Source: an uncultured Ureaplasma sp. (GTDB taxonomy: Bacteria; Bacillota_I; Bacilli_A; Mycoplasmatales; Mycoplasmoidaceae). Taken from it: DNA of 9,601 nucleotides. Positions within the stretch are counted from its first letter, which is position 1. Each line of letters opens with the position of its first letter. The position numbers and the translations under genes were made by a program. The stretch covers positions 1-9,601 of the forward strand of contig CACZNK010000038.1 of the NCBI GenBank assembly GCA_902782585.1, read 5' to 3'. Under the pieces are notes generated by a model that had not been told where the DNA came from, searched no databases, and saw only the letters and a program-made list of their open reading frames with translations. Shown here piece by piece: positions 1 to 7,817 of this stretch.

Positions 1-513
1 AATATTTTTAACCATAACACCAGGGGTGTCATATATTGAACAATATTTATTAATTTTAACTAAATTAATATTTCTAGTTACCCCAGGTTGATTTTGAACA
101 ATAGTTTTATTTTTTTTAGCAAATGCATTAATAAATGAAGATTTACCAACATTAGGTAATCCAATAACAATACAATAGAAACTTGGATTAACTAAACCTT
201 TTGATTTTAATTTAGATATTTGGTTAGCTAATTTATTTTCAATAATTTTATTAATAATATTAACAAAATTGCTTTTCTCAATATCTAAATAATAAACATC
301 ATCCTTTTTAAATCTTAAATCTGCTAAATCAGATTTTAATGCAATATTAACAATTGGTTTATTCTTACAAATTGTAATTAAATCAGGATTATTGCTAATA
401 TTGACACATCGAGCATCTAAAATTTGAATAACAAAATCAATTTTATTAATTTGCTGTTTTATTTGTGAAACAGTTTTAGCCATATGACCAATATATCAAT
501 TTATCTTTTTCAT
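1..513 (-). CDS. rbgA: Ribosome biogenesis GTPase A (RbgA/YlqF), 3'-truncated by window edge
   Basis: RbgA is a circularly permuted GTPase that helps late assembly of the 50S subunit in the cytoplasm. The visible 171 residues cover the N-terminal part, and the C-terminal RNA-binding domain lies beyond position 1. The GTPase motifs appear in permuted order. The family N-terminus with WYIGHM comes first (His10 matches the conserved catalytic-region His), then an LDAR motif at residues 32-35. A G4-like LKSD follows at 59-62, the G1/P-loop GLPNVGKS at 118-125, the G2 Thr in PGVTR at 146, and G3 DTPG at 162-165. The G4 motif lacks its usual Asn (normally NKxD; Leu59 here), which is odd. Trp6 is coded by TGA. 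The ATG directly follows the TAA of the upstream ABC gene with no spacer and no clear Shine-Dalgarno, so translation probably depends on coupling. The family assignment is secure. Confidence 0.93.
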
Positions 514-2346
514 TTAAATTATCTCATGCTTCTTAAATTGTGCATTATATAGTTTAGCATAGAAACCTTTTTGCTTAATTAATTCATTATGAGTTCCATG
601 CTCAATAATTTTGCCTTTCTTCATAACTAAAATATTATTAGCATTTCTAATAGTTGATAATCTATGTGCAATTATTATTGATGTTTTTTTAGACATTAAC
701 ATATTTAAAGACTTTTGAATATCATTTTCAGTTTTAGTATCTATTGATGAAGTTGCCTCATCTAAAATTAAAATTTTTGCCTTTCTTAAAAATGCTCTTG
801 CAATAACAATAGATTGTCTTTGTCCTTGTGATAAATTTGTCCCATTATTTTTAATTAGTGTTTCATAACCATTCGGCATTTTTGTAATAAATTCATGAGC
901 TTTAGCAAGCTTGGCTGCAATTTCAATTTCTTGATCAGAAGCATCTAATTTACCATAACGAATATTTTCTCTAATTGTTGTATTAAATAAAAATGTATCT
1001 TGTAGAACAATTGTGACATTTTCTCTTAATGATTGTCGAGAAATATTTTGAATTGGAATATTATCAATAAGCAATTGACCATTTGAAATTTCATAAAATC
1101 TTGAAATTAAACTTACTAATGTTGTTTTGCCACATCCTGTTGGTCCAACAAGAGCCAAAACATTACCAGGTTTACATTTAAAATTAATATCTTTTAATAT
1201 CGGTTTATTCTCTTTATAACTAAAATTTAAATTTTTAGCTTCAATATAACCATTTATGTTTTTTAATTCAATAGAATTAGGAATATTTACCTCTTCATTT
1301 TGATCTAATATATCAAATACTCTATTAGCTGAAACAAACATCAATACTATTGGACCCATTGATGTAACAATTTGATTTATAGGGTTAGCTATGTTACGTG
1401 CAAAAACTGTAAATACAATTAATAAACTTGCAGGTTCAAAACTACCAATTAGACTTCAAGATGTTTTAATATATCCTAAGGTTGTTAAACTAATACCTAA
1501 ACCAACTAAAATCACAAATGCGAAATTTGTAAATAACATATTCATTGGTAATAAAATATTAGCAAATCCATTAGCAATAGTTGAATTATTAGATAAGTCT
1601 TGATTCAATTGATCAAATTCTTTCAAATTTAATTCTTGTTTTTCATATAATGAAACAATTTTATTACCACTAATTCTTTCTTCAACAAATGCATTTAAAT
1701 GTGACATACAATCTTGTTGTCTTTTATAATATGGTTTAATAAATTTTAATGCTTTTATTGTTAATAAAATCATTAATGGAAAAATCATTAATGTGATTAA
1801 ACATAGTGCTCAGTTTAATAATCCCATTAAAATAATAATTACAAAGATGTTAAAAAATCATGGAATATCTCTTACAATTTGTCATGTAAAGGTTGTAGCA
1901 ATGTTATCAATATCATTTGATGTTTTAGTAATCAAATCACCAGATGCATTTTTGTCAAGATAATATATTGGTAAAGTTTGAATTTTATTAAAAATATTTT
2001 TACGCATATTAAAACAAACATGACGTTCAATAACTAAAGTGATAAAAATTGTAACAAGAAAATCAGAAAATGAAGTTAATATATATGTTAACATCAACAT
2101 AATACTTGTAATGCAAAATGCAATTATTGGAAAATTAAATGTTTCTTGTTGATAAAAATATTTATTGTAAATAAAACCTGATATGTATATTGATCCTCCA
2201 ACAAAAAGAGCTGAAAATATACCAAAAATAATAGCAAGGATTACATATTTCTTTGAAACTTTAAAATATTGTCACAATCTTTTTATTGTTAATTTTGTAT
2301 CAAATTTCATTTGATTTTGCATAGGTATTTTATTTTTTTTATTCAT
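514..2346 (-). CDS. ABC exporter half-transporter, subunit B (consensus ATPase side)
   Basis: A 610-residue half-transporter of the multidrug/lipid exporter type: an N-terminal membrane domain (about 1-320) followed by a nucleotide-binding domain. Seen in the NBD: Walker A GPTGCGKTT (401-409), Q-loop Gln449, a degenerate signature LSQGQ (505-509, normally LSGGQ), Walker B ILILDE with catalytic Glu530, and switch His561 in IIAHRLS. Five TGA codons encode Trp in the membrane part, and without code 4 the gene would look broken. The start ATG lies inside the tail of the upstream ABC gene (8-bp overlap). It is preceded by AGGAGG, one of only two strong ribosome-binding sites in the window, so the two subunits are probably translationally coupled. 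Its intact Glu and His complement the defects of its neighbour, as expected for a heterodimer. The substrate cannot be read from the sequence; drugs, lipids or peptides are all possible. Confidence 0.92.
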
Positions 2347-4165
2347 AATCCTCCTGTAAACTCTCCAATTGTAACATTGCTATTTGCTTGTATATATTGT
2401 TAGATTTTAATAAACTCTTATGTGTACCAATACCTGAAATTTTACCTTTATCTAAAACAATAATACGATCCGAATTCATTATTGATGAAATTCTTTGACT
2501 AACAATAATTTTTGTTGAATTAGGCAAATAACTTTGAATATTTTTTTGAACTTTCTTTTCAGTAATCACATCTAATGCACTTGTTGTATCATCTAAAATT
2601 AGAATTTTAGGTTTTCTAATTAATGTTCTAGCTAAACATACTCTTTGTTTTTGTCCTCCTGAGAAATTCCTACCTCTTTGATCTACATATGTTGCAAATA
2701 ATTTCTCATATTTTGAAATAAATTCTCATGCACATGACAATTCACAAGCTTTTTTCATTTCATTTTCCGTAGCATCTTGTTTACCATATCTTAAATTGTA
2801 TGCAATATCACCTGAAAATAATATTTGATCTTGTAATGAAATACCAATATGCTCTCTTAATTCATGTAAATCAATATTTTTAATATCTAACCCACCAATG
2901 GTGATTATTCCTTTAGTTGGATCATATAAACGTGGTATTAGATCAACTAATGTTGATTTTCCACTACCTGTAGAACCAATAATACCAATTGTTTCACCAG
3001 ACTTGATTTTTAAATTGATATCTTTAATAATTTCAAATTGAGCATCATGAGCATATTTATAACTTACATTTTTAAATTCAATATCAAAATTTTTAGTATT
3101 AAATTTTAAAGGTTGTTTTGAGTTAATTATTGATGAATTAATTTCCATCAAACTATTAATACGCTCAGCAGATGGTTTTGACCTTATGATTGTAAAAATA
3201 GCAATAACAAACATAATGAATGACATTAGTTGAATAAACATTGTGGTTACAATTTGATAAACTACTCCTAACGATAAATTAGTTGTTCCTGAATCAATTA
3301 AAAAACCTGAAAGTAAATAAACAAATGATATTCCACCATAAATGATAAATTCAATAACTACAGAGATGGAACCAATTCAAATTTCAACCTGCATACTTAA
3401 TTTTTTTAATTTCCTATTAGCAAAAGTCATTTTTTCATCTTGATTCTCTTGCAAATTAAATGATCTAACAACACGTGCACCTAAAGCATTTTCTCTAATT
3501 ACTGATGAAGTCTCATCAATTGCCCTTTGTACATGGGCAAATAAAGGAACAACAATTCTCGCTGTCAAACAAATAATTAAAATAATCAATGTCATTAATC
3601 CTAATGATAAACTTCCAAAATAAGCATTGATACTAATGTCATTTGTAGCAGTATAGATTAATACACTTGTTCCAATTAATGTTAAAGGCATATGAATTAA
3701 CATTGAAAATGACATTTGTAATGCTTGCTGAATTTTTTGAGTATCATTTGTTAATCTAGTAATTAACGATGGTGGGGTAACTACATTGAATTCTTGAAAT
3801 GAGTAAGTTAAAATCTTAGCATATACACATTTTCTTAAATCAGATGTACATCTCAATGAAGCTTTAGCGCTTGCATAATATCCTAAAACACCAAAAATAA
3901 ATGACAAAATTGTAAAGATAAACATTGTTAATAAAACCATTCAATATGCAAATCAAGCTTTATCATATGGAATAATAAACTTAGCAACATTGTTTATTAT
4001 AACTGGTTCACCAGTTTTTGCATTAATGCATTTAACTATTTCAATAGTTCAGCTGACAAATGTAGGTTGAATAATATGAAAAATTGTAGAAAGTAAAATT
4101 AAAAAAGTAACACCAACAAGTGATCATAATGTTTTCTTTTTAAAGTACTTAAATAATTTAAACAT
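2339..4165 (-). CDS. ABC exporter half-transporter, subunit A (degenerate ATPase side)
   Basis: A 608-residue exporter half: membrane domain about 1-330, then the NBD. Seen in the NBD: Walker A GSTGSGKST (397-405), Q-loop Gln445, and a canonical signature FSGGQ (501-505). The Walker B is ILILDD, where Asp526 replaces the catalytic Glu, and the switch position holds Gln557 (VSQRIS) instead of His. Such losses are known from the non-catalytic side of heterodimeric exporters such as BmrCD, LmrCD and TM287/288. With the neighbour's degenerate signature they predict one hydrolysing and one non-hydrolysing ATP site. Six TGA codons encode Trp. The ATG at 4165 starts 9 nt after the dnaX stop and has no recognisable Shine-Dalgarno. 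It overlaps the next gene by 8 bp. The membrane domain starts with a short Lys-rich segment and a hydrophobic helix at about 14-33. The substrate is unknown. Confidence 0.92.
2350..2355 (-). promoter_or_regulatory. Strong Shine-Dalgarno (AGGAGG) inside the upstream ABC gene
   Basis: Perfect AGGAGG lying 3 nt before the ATG at 2346 and inside the last codons of the upstream ABC gene (Gln-Glu-Asp). It fixes the start of ABC subunit B and suggests coupled synthesis of the two half-transporters. The 3-nt spacing is shorter than the usual 5-9. Confidence 0.65.
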
Positions 4166-4174
4166 AGTCAAATA

Positions 4175-5917
4175 TTAATTAGTTGGTCCAAAAATCCCAA
4201 ATGCAATAGTACCTAACTCATTAGACTCTTCTAATTTTTGGCGAATTTTATTTAAATTAGGTTCTGATTTTAAATTGTCATCATTTGTAGATAAAGCAAT
4301 TTCTTTCATTTTCAAAATTTGTGACTTAGTACCAGCAATAATATACATTGGTTGATTAGCCTTTCTAATTATTTCTTTTTGAATTTCTACATTAGCAAAG
4401 TTTTTGTTTAGCAAATTAACATCTAACTCATCATTAAAAAATAAAATAATTCCATTCTGAGAAGCAGTTATTAATTTAAATGATGATGCAAAATACATGA
4501 ATTCTTGTGAAGTGTAAGATAAATCTTTTAAATGTTTTATAATTTTCTCTGCATTAGATTTGTGTTCACCAGAACTATTAGCAATAATTTGAATACCAAT
4601 TTCATTAATATCAAATAATGATTTATTTGACTTTTTAGTTATAGGTGTATTTCTCTTAGATTTAGCTTCAATATTATTATTAAAATCAACTTCTTTTAAA
4701 GTGCAAATATCTTTAATATCTAATTTTAAAGGTTTAATATCATCATTTTTAATTGTTTTAGTAGATTTAATAGACTCATCAACTTTCTTAATAGGTTGTT
4801 GTTTTATAGCTGAAACAAATTGAATTTGAGTATTAGTTTGAAAAATGATGTTAATCATAGAAAAAACAAAAATTTCAAATGCAAACTTAATATCCTCACT
4901 TTTTCTTATGTCATTGTAAGTCTTTTGAACTAGATTAATTAAATTAACTAATTTTTCATTTTTAATATTTAGTAAATTAATATTTTCTGAACTTAGATAT
5001 GATAGAAGATTAATAGATTTAGTTTGATTGAAAATCAATAAATCAAGAAAGATATTTCCAAAATCAAGAACTAATCTTGAAAAGTTAATTCCTTTTTCTT
5101 CATATTCATTAATTTTTTGCATAATTTTGTTAATTTCGCTTTGACAAATCAAATTAATAAAATTAATTTTTTCATTAATATTTAATAAACCAAATGTTTT
5201 GTATACATCATCATCTTTAATATCATTATTCGCATATAGTGACAATTGTTCAAGAATTGAAAGTGAATCACGTGCTGAACCTTCTGACAAACTTATAATT
5301 GTTTTTATTGCATCTTGTGAAATTTTAATTTTCTCGTTTTCTGAAACATGAATTATTAAATCATGAATTTGTTTAGCATTTATTCTTGAAAATTCAAATT
5401 GTTGACATCTAGATAAAATTGTTGGTGGAATTTTATAAGATTCAGTTGTTGCAAAAATAAAAACTACATTAGCAGGTGGTTCTTCAAGAGTTTTCAATAG
5501 TGCATTTCATGCACTATTTGAAAGCATATGTGCTTCATCAATGATATAAACTTTATATTTTAAATTTGCAGGAAGAAATTTTGAATTTTCTAATATCATT
5601 TTAATATTTTCAACACTGCTATTACTTGCAGCATCTAATTCATAAATGTCAATTGTTTGATTATCATTAATTAATTTACAATTTTTACAATTATTACAAA
5701 TATCATCATGAAAATTTTCACAATTAATTGCTTTAGAGAAAATTTTTGCAATAGTTGTTTTACCAATACCTTTTGGACCAGAAAAAACATATACATGTCC
5801 AATTCTATTATTTTTAATAGAATTAACTAAGGTTTTTACAACAACATCTTGTCCGATGATTTCTTTAAAACATTTTGGTCGATATTTTTGATATAAAGAT
5901 GTATTTTTATTTACCAT
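4175..5917 (-). CDS. dnaX: DNA polymerase III subunit gamma/tau (clamp loader ATPase)
   Basis: DnaX is the AAA+ motor subunit of the clamp loader that places the sliding clamp on DNA at the replication fork. Seen in the 580-residue product: N-terminal YQKYRPK, Walker A GPKGIGKTT (47-55), the four zinc-module cysteines (66, 74, 77, 80), and Walker B with DEAH (127-130). Sensor 1 is FATTES (155-160), the SRC motif lies at about 169-171, and sensor 2 is GSARDSLS (213-220). A Lys/Ser/Thr-rich linker follows at about 370-435, then a C-terminal tau-like domain. One TGA encodes Trp in the AWNALL segment. I chose the ATG at 5917, 1 nt after the yebC stop; an in-frame TTG at 5932 would overlap yebC and is less likely. 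A GAAGAG tract about 8 nt upstream may serve as a weak Shine-Dalgarno. I found no A6G-type slippery heptamer, so only the full-length product is evident. Confidence 0.96.
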
Positions 5918-5918
5918 A

Positions 5919-6632
5919 TTAATTCTCTTCAAAGTTAGTTACTACTCATTGAATATCTTCATCATCATCGCACGAATTAATAAAATCAAAAAGTTTTTGT
6001 TTAATCTTTTCATCTAATTTTGAAACTTTTTGATTTGAAAAAAATTTAATTTCTGATAAAAAAATTTCAATGTTGTTATTTTTTAAGTTATCAACAGTTT
6101 TATAAATATCAGATGGTTCAACATAAATTTCAAAGCAATCTTCTTGTTCTAGAATATCTAAAACTTTATTTGACATTGTTAGTTCTAATAAGCTATCAAT
6201 AGAAGTATTAGGTTTTTTAGGAACAATTACATATCCTTTTTCTTCAAAAAAAGATTTAACGCTATTAGGTTTTGCAATCTTTGCATTGAATTTGTTTAAA
6301 TAACCACGAATATTCCCAGCACTACGATTTGGATTATCAGTTAAAACAGAAATAATAATTTGTAAACCATTAGGACCATATGCTTCATATTCTAATGTTT
6401 CTAATTTTTCAGTGTCTTTGTTACAACCATTAATATTTTTGTTAATAGAATCTCTTGATAAATTATTTTGCAATGCTTTATTAATTGCTGATTTTAATCT
6501 TGGATTGGCTTCAGGATTAGGACCACCAACCTTAACAGCAGCACGAATTTCACGAGCAAGCTTTTGTCACATTTTAGCTTGTGCTTGTTGTTTTTTGTTA
6601 GTTTGACTTGCAATTAAGTGTTTACGAGGCAT
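5919..6632 (-). CDS. yebC: YebC/PmpR (TACO1) family translation or regulatory factor
   Basis: A 237-residue YebC-family protein. The family was first annotated as transcriptional regulators; its mitochondrial member TACO1 promotes translation, and bacterial members have been linked to relief of ribosome stalling. Seen: N-terminus MPRKHLIAS instead of the usual MAGHSKW type, the basic helix KMWQKLAREIRAA (20-32), the NPRLKSAI segment (43-50), and the conserved YEAYGPNG and NRSAGNIR motifs of the central domain. The tail is acidic (DDDED, then FEEN). Two TGA codons encode Trp. The ATG at 6632 lies only 13 nt after the 3' CCA of the tRNA-Leu gene, with no Shine-Dalgarno, so the message is probably cut from a tRNA-mRNA precursor. 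It ends 1 nt before the dnaX ATG. This is not YbaB/EbfC, the small protein often found next to dnaX. Confidence 0.94.
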
Positions 6633-6645
6633 ATTTTTTATTGTA

Positions 6646-6732
6646 TGGTACCGAAGGAGGGACTCGAACCCTCATGAAGTCTCCTTCAATGGATTTTGAG
6701 TCCATCGCGTCTGCCAATTCCACCACTTCGGC
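6646..6732 (-). tRNA. tRNA-Leu (anticodon CAA, reads UUG)
   Basis: An 87-nt class II tRNA on the minus strand. The 7-bp acceptor stem pairs GCCGAAG with CTTCGGT (one G-U pair). It is followed by discriminator A and an encoded CCA (6646-6648). The D-loop contains AATTGGCAGAC. The anticodon stem pairs ATGGA with TCCAT around loop CTCAAAA, giving anticodon CAA. There is a long variable arm (GAAGGAGACTTC region), and the T-arm carries GGTTCGAGTCC. It is the first element of the leftward block and lies 13 nt upstream of yebC. Confidence 0.96.
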
Positions 6733-6750
6733 ACTGTTTATATATTTACA

Positions 6751-6766
6751 AATATAAAATAGTATA
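6751..6766 (-). promoter_or_regulatory. Candidate promoter -10 region for tRNA-Leu/yebC block
   Basis: The minus strand carries TATACT (6766-6761) and TATATT (6756-6751), either of which could be a -10 box about 15-30 nt upstream of the tRNA 5' end. No convincing -35 is present, which is common in mollicutes. The placement is inferred from position and AT composition. Confidence 0.28.
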
Positions 6767-6783
6767 CAATATAAAAAATAACA

Positions 6784-6789
6784 TATAAT
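6784..6789 (+). promoter_or_regulatory. Candidate -10 box (TATAAT) for the grcA-like/pflA unit
   Basis: A perfect TATAAT lies 21 nt before the ATG at 6811. A poor -35-like TATACA sits 15 nt upstream (6763-6768). If used, transcription would start near 6796, leaving a leader of about 15 nt that just includes the ribosome-binding site. I see no clear operator or FNR/Rex-like palindrome. Confidence 0.42.
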
Positions 6790-6797
6790 AACTCAAT

Positions 6798-6805
6798 AGG
6801 TGGAG
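6798..6805 (+). promoter_or_regulatory. Shine-Dalgarno for the glycyl-radical protein
   Basis: AGGTGGAG ends 5 nt before the ATG at 6811. It supports that ATG as a real start and shows that this small frame is an independently translated gene, not the leftover end of a longer pfl gene. Confidence 0.7.
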
Positions 6806-6810
6806 AAATT

Positions 6811-7071
6811 ATGAAAAAAACGCTACATAAAAAAGATATATCAAATTCAACCAATAACTTGGTTGAATTAATGGATGGATATTTTAATAAAGGGGCATAC
6901 CATTTAAATGTTAATGTTTTAAATCGTGAAACATTATTAGATGCTCAAAAACATCCTGAAAAATATCCACAATTAACTATACGTGTAAGTGGATATGCTG
7001 TTAATTTTATCAAACTAACAAAAAAGCAGCAAGATGATGTTATTAATAGAACATTTCATAAAAAAATATAA
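6811..7071 (+). CDS. grcA: Stand-alone glycyl radical domain protein (GrcA/YfiD-like)
   Basis: An 86-residue protein that matches almost only the C-terminal glycyl-radical domain of pyruvate formate-lyase (PFL). Seen: LVELMDGYFNKG (18-28), HLNVNVLNRETLLDA (31-45), HPEKYPQLTIRVSGYAVNF (48-66) with radical-site Gly61 in the conserved RVSGY, and a tail DDVINRTFH. Full PFL is about 750 residues and E. coli GrcA is 127. This version lacks the GrcA N-terminal extension but keeps the NLV..LDGYF-like helix seen before the radical loop in PFL, so it may derive from a PFL C-terminus. Known GrcA replaces the oxygen-cleaved radical segment of PFL in the cytoplasm. Its own ribosome-binding site and the pflA activase 11 nt downstream argue for a functional protein. 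The alternative is a required small subunit of a split PFL. No pflB body is in this window. The domain identity is sure and the role is inferred. Confidence 0.88.
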   Translation: MKKTLHKKDISNSTNNLVELMDGYFNKGAYHLNVNVLNRETLLDAQKHPEKYPQLTIRVSGYAVNFIKLTKKQQDDVINRTFHKKI

Positions 7072-7082
7072 TTATTTTTTGC

Positions 7083-7817
7083 ATGAATAAACTAACTGTT
7101 CCTTATTTTAAATTAGAATCTTTTGGAGCAGTAGATGGACCTGGAATAAGACTTGTTATTTTTGTTCAAGGATGCTACTATAGATGTTTATATTGTCATA
7201 ATCCAGAATCTTGAAACCCAAAACGAAAAGTTAAAAAAATCACATGTGATGAAATCATAAACTTATATTTTAAAAACAAAGAATTTTATAAAAATGGTGG
7301 GATTACTATTTCTGGTGGTGATCCAACATTATATTTAGATTTTTTAAATGATTTAGCAAAAAAATGTTTTGAAAAAAACATTTCTTTAGCTATTGATACT
7401 GCTGGAGTTAATTTTATCCCTACCAATAAATCTAAATTCACACAAATATGTAAATATCAACCTTTATGAATAGTAGATATTAAGCATATTAACCCAATGA
7501 AACATAAACAACTTACTGGTATAACTGAACAACGAGAAATTAAACTAATTGAATTCTTAGATAAAAATAATCAAATATTTTGAATTCGACAAGTTTTAAT
7601 TCCGGGACTAACTGATAATAAAAGTGATTTAATGAAATTAGGTCAATTCATTAAGAAATTAAAAAATATAGAATGTTTTGAAATACTTCCATATCATAAT
7701 TTAGCAATCGATAAATATAAAGATTTAAATATTAAATATTATCTTAAAACAACTAAAATACCAACTAAAAAGCAAATTGCAACTGCAATGAAATATATTA
7801 CTAATAACAAGTTTTAA
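7083..7817 (+). CDS. pflA: Pyruvate formate-lyase activating enzyme (radical SAM)
   Basis: PFL-activase uses S-adenosylmethionine and a [4Fe-4S] cluster to abstract a hydrogen from the target glycine of PFL or of GrcA-type proteins, making the glycyl radical. The 244-residue length fits the family (about 246). Seen: the VDGPGIR motif (17-23), the cluster ligands CYYRCLYC (Cys31, 35, 38) followed by HN, GGITISGGD (72-80), DTAG (105-108), the VDIKHIN segment (131-137), WIRQVLIPGLTD (167-178) and the ILPYHNL motif (201-207). The SAM-binding GGE is GGD here (Asp80), a conservative change worth checking. Three TGA codons encode Trp. The ATG is 11 nt after the stop of the glycyl-radical gene, with no clear Shine-Dalgarno, so the two are probably co-transcribed. 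The stop overlaps the convergent membrane-protein gene by 4 bp. The conserved PFL-specific C-terminal half separates it from NrdG, which is shorter. Confidence 0.95.

Larger units (their letters stand above)
6733..6810. other. Divergent intergenic spacer between tRNA-Leu block and glycyl-radical unit
   Basis: A 78-bp spacer of about 90% A+T, the only substantial gap in the window. It must hold the promoters for both directions: candidate -10 boxes are TATAAT on the plus strand and TATACT or TATATT on the minus strand, and these regions face each other within about 40 bp. No strong inverted repeat or recognised regulator site is visible. Confidence 0.6.

Noticed and set aside
1391..1603. Plus-strand open frame of 70 codons
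   Set aside because: It lies opposite the membrane domain of ABC subunit B, has no ribosome-binding site and no family resemblance; it is an antisense shadow.
514..4165. Several apparent in-frame stops that could suggest broken ABC transporter pseudogenes
   Set aside because: All are TGA, lie at positions expected for Trp or in conserved frames, and disappear under genetic code 4. Both genes are full length with intact motif order.
4175..5917. Programmed frameshift site giving a short gamma form of DnaX
   Set aside because: No A6G-like slippery heptamer with a following stem was found on the coding strand; A/T runs present are ordinary for this composition.
5917..5932. TTG start for dnaX five codons upstream
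   Set aside because: It would overlap the end of yebC, and an ATG with a GAAGAG tract upstream and 1-nt spacing fits better.
6412..6606. Plus-strand open frame of 64 codons
   Set aside because: Opposite the conserved yebC N-terminal half, with no start signal.
6811..7071. Decayed remnant of a full pfl gene
   Set aside because: The frame is intact, has its own start and ribosome-binding site, and the 78 bp upstream hold no PFL-like coding sequence before the tRNA gene.
7083..7817. Anaerobic ribonucleotide reductase activase (NrdG) as identity
   Set aside because: The protein is longer than NrdG and keeps PFL-activase motifs through the C-terminal half (VDIKHIN, WIRQVLIPG, LPYHNL); its neighbour has the PFL-type radical loop, not the NrdD type.
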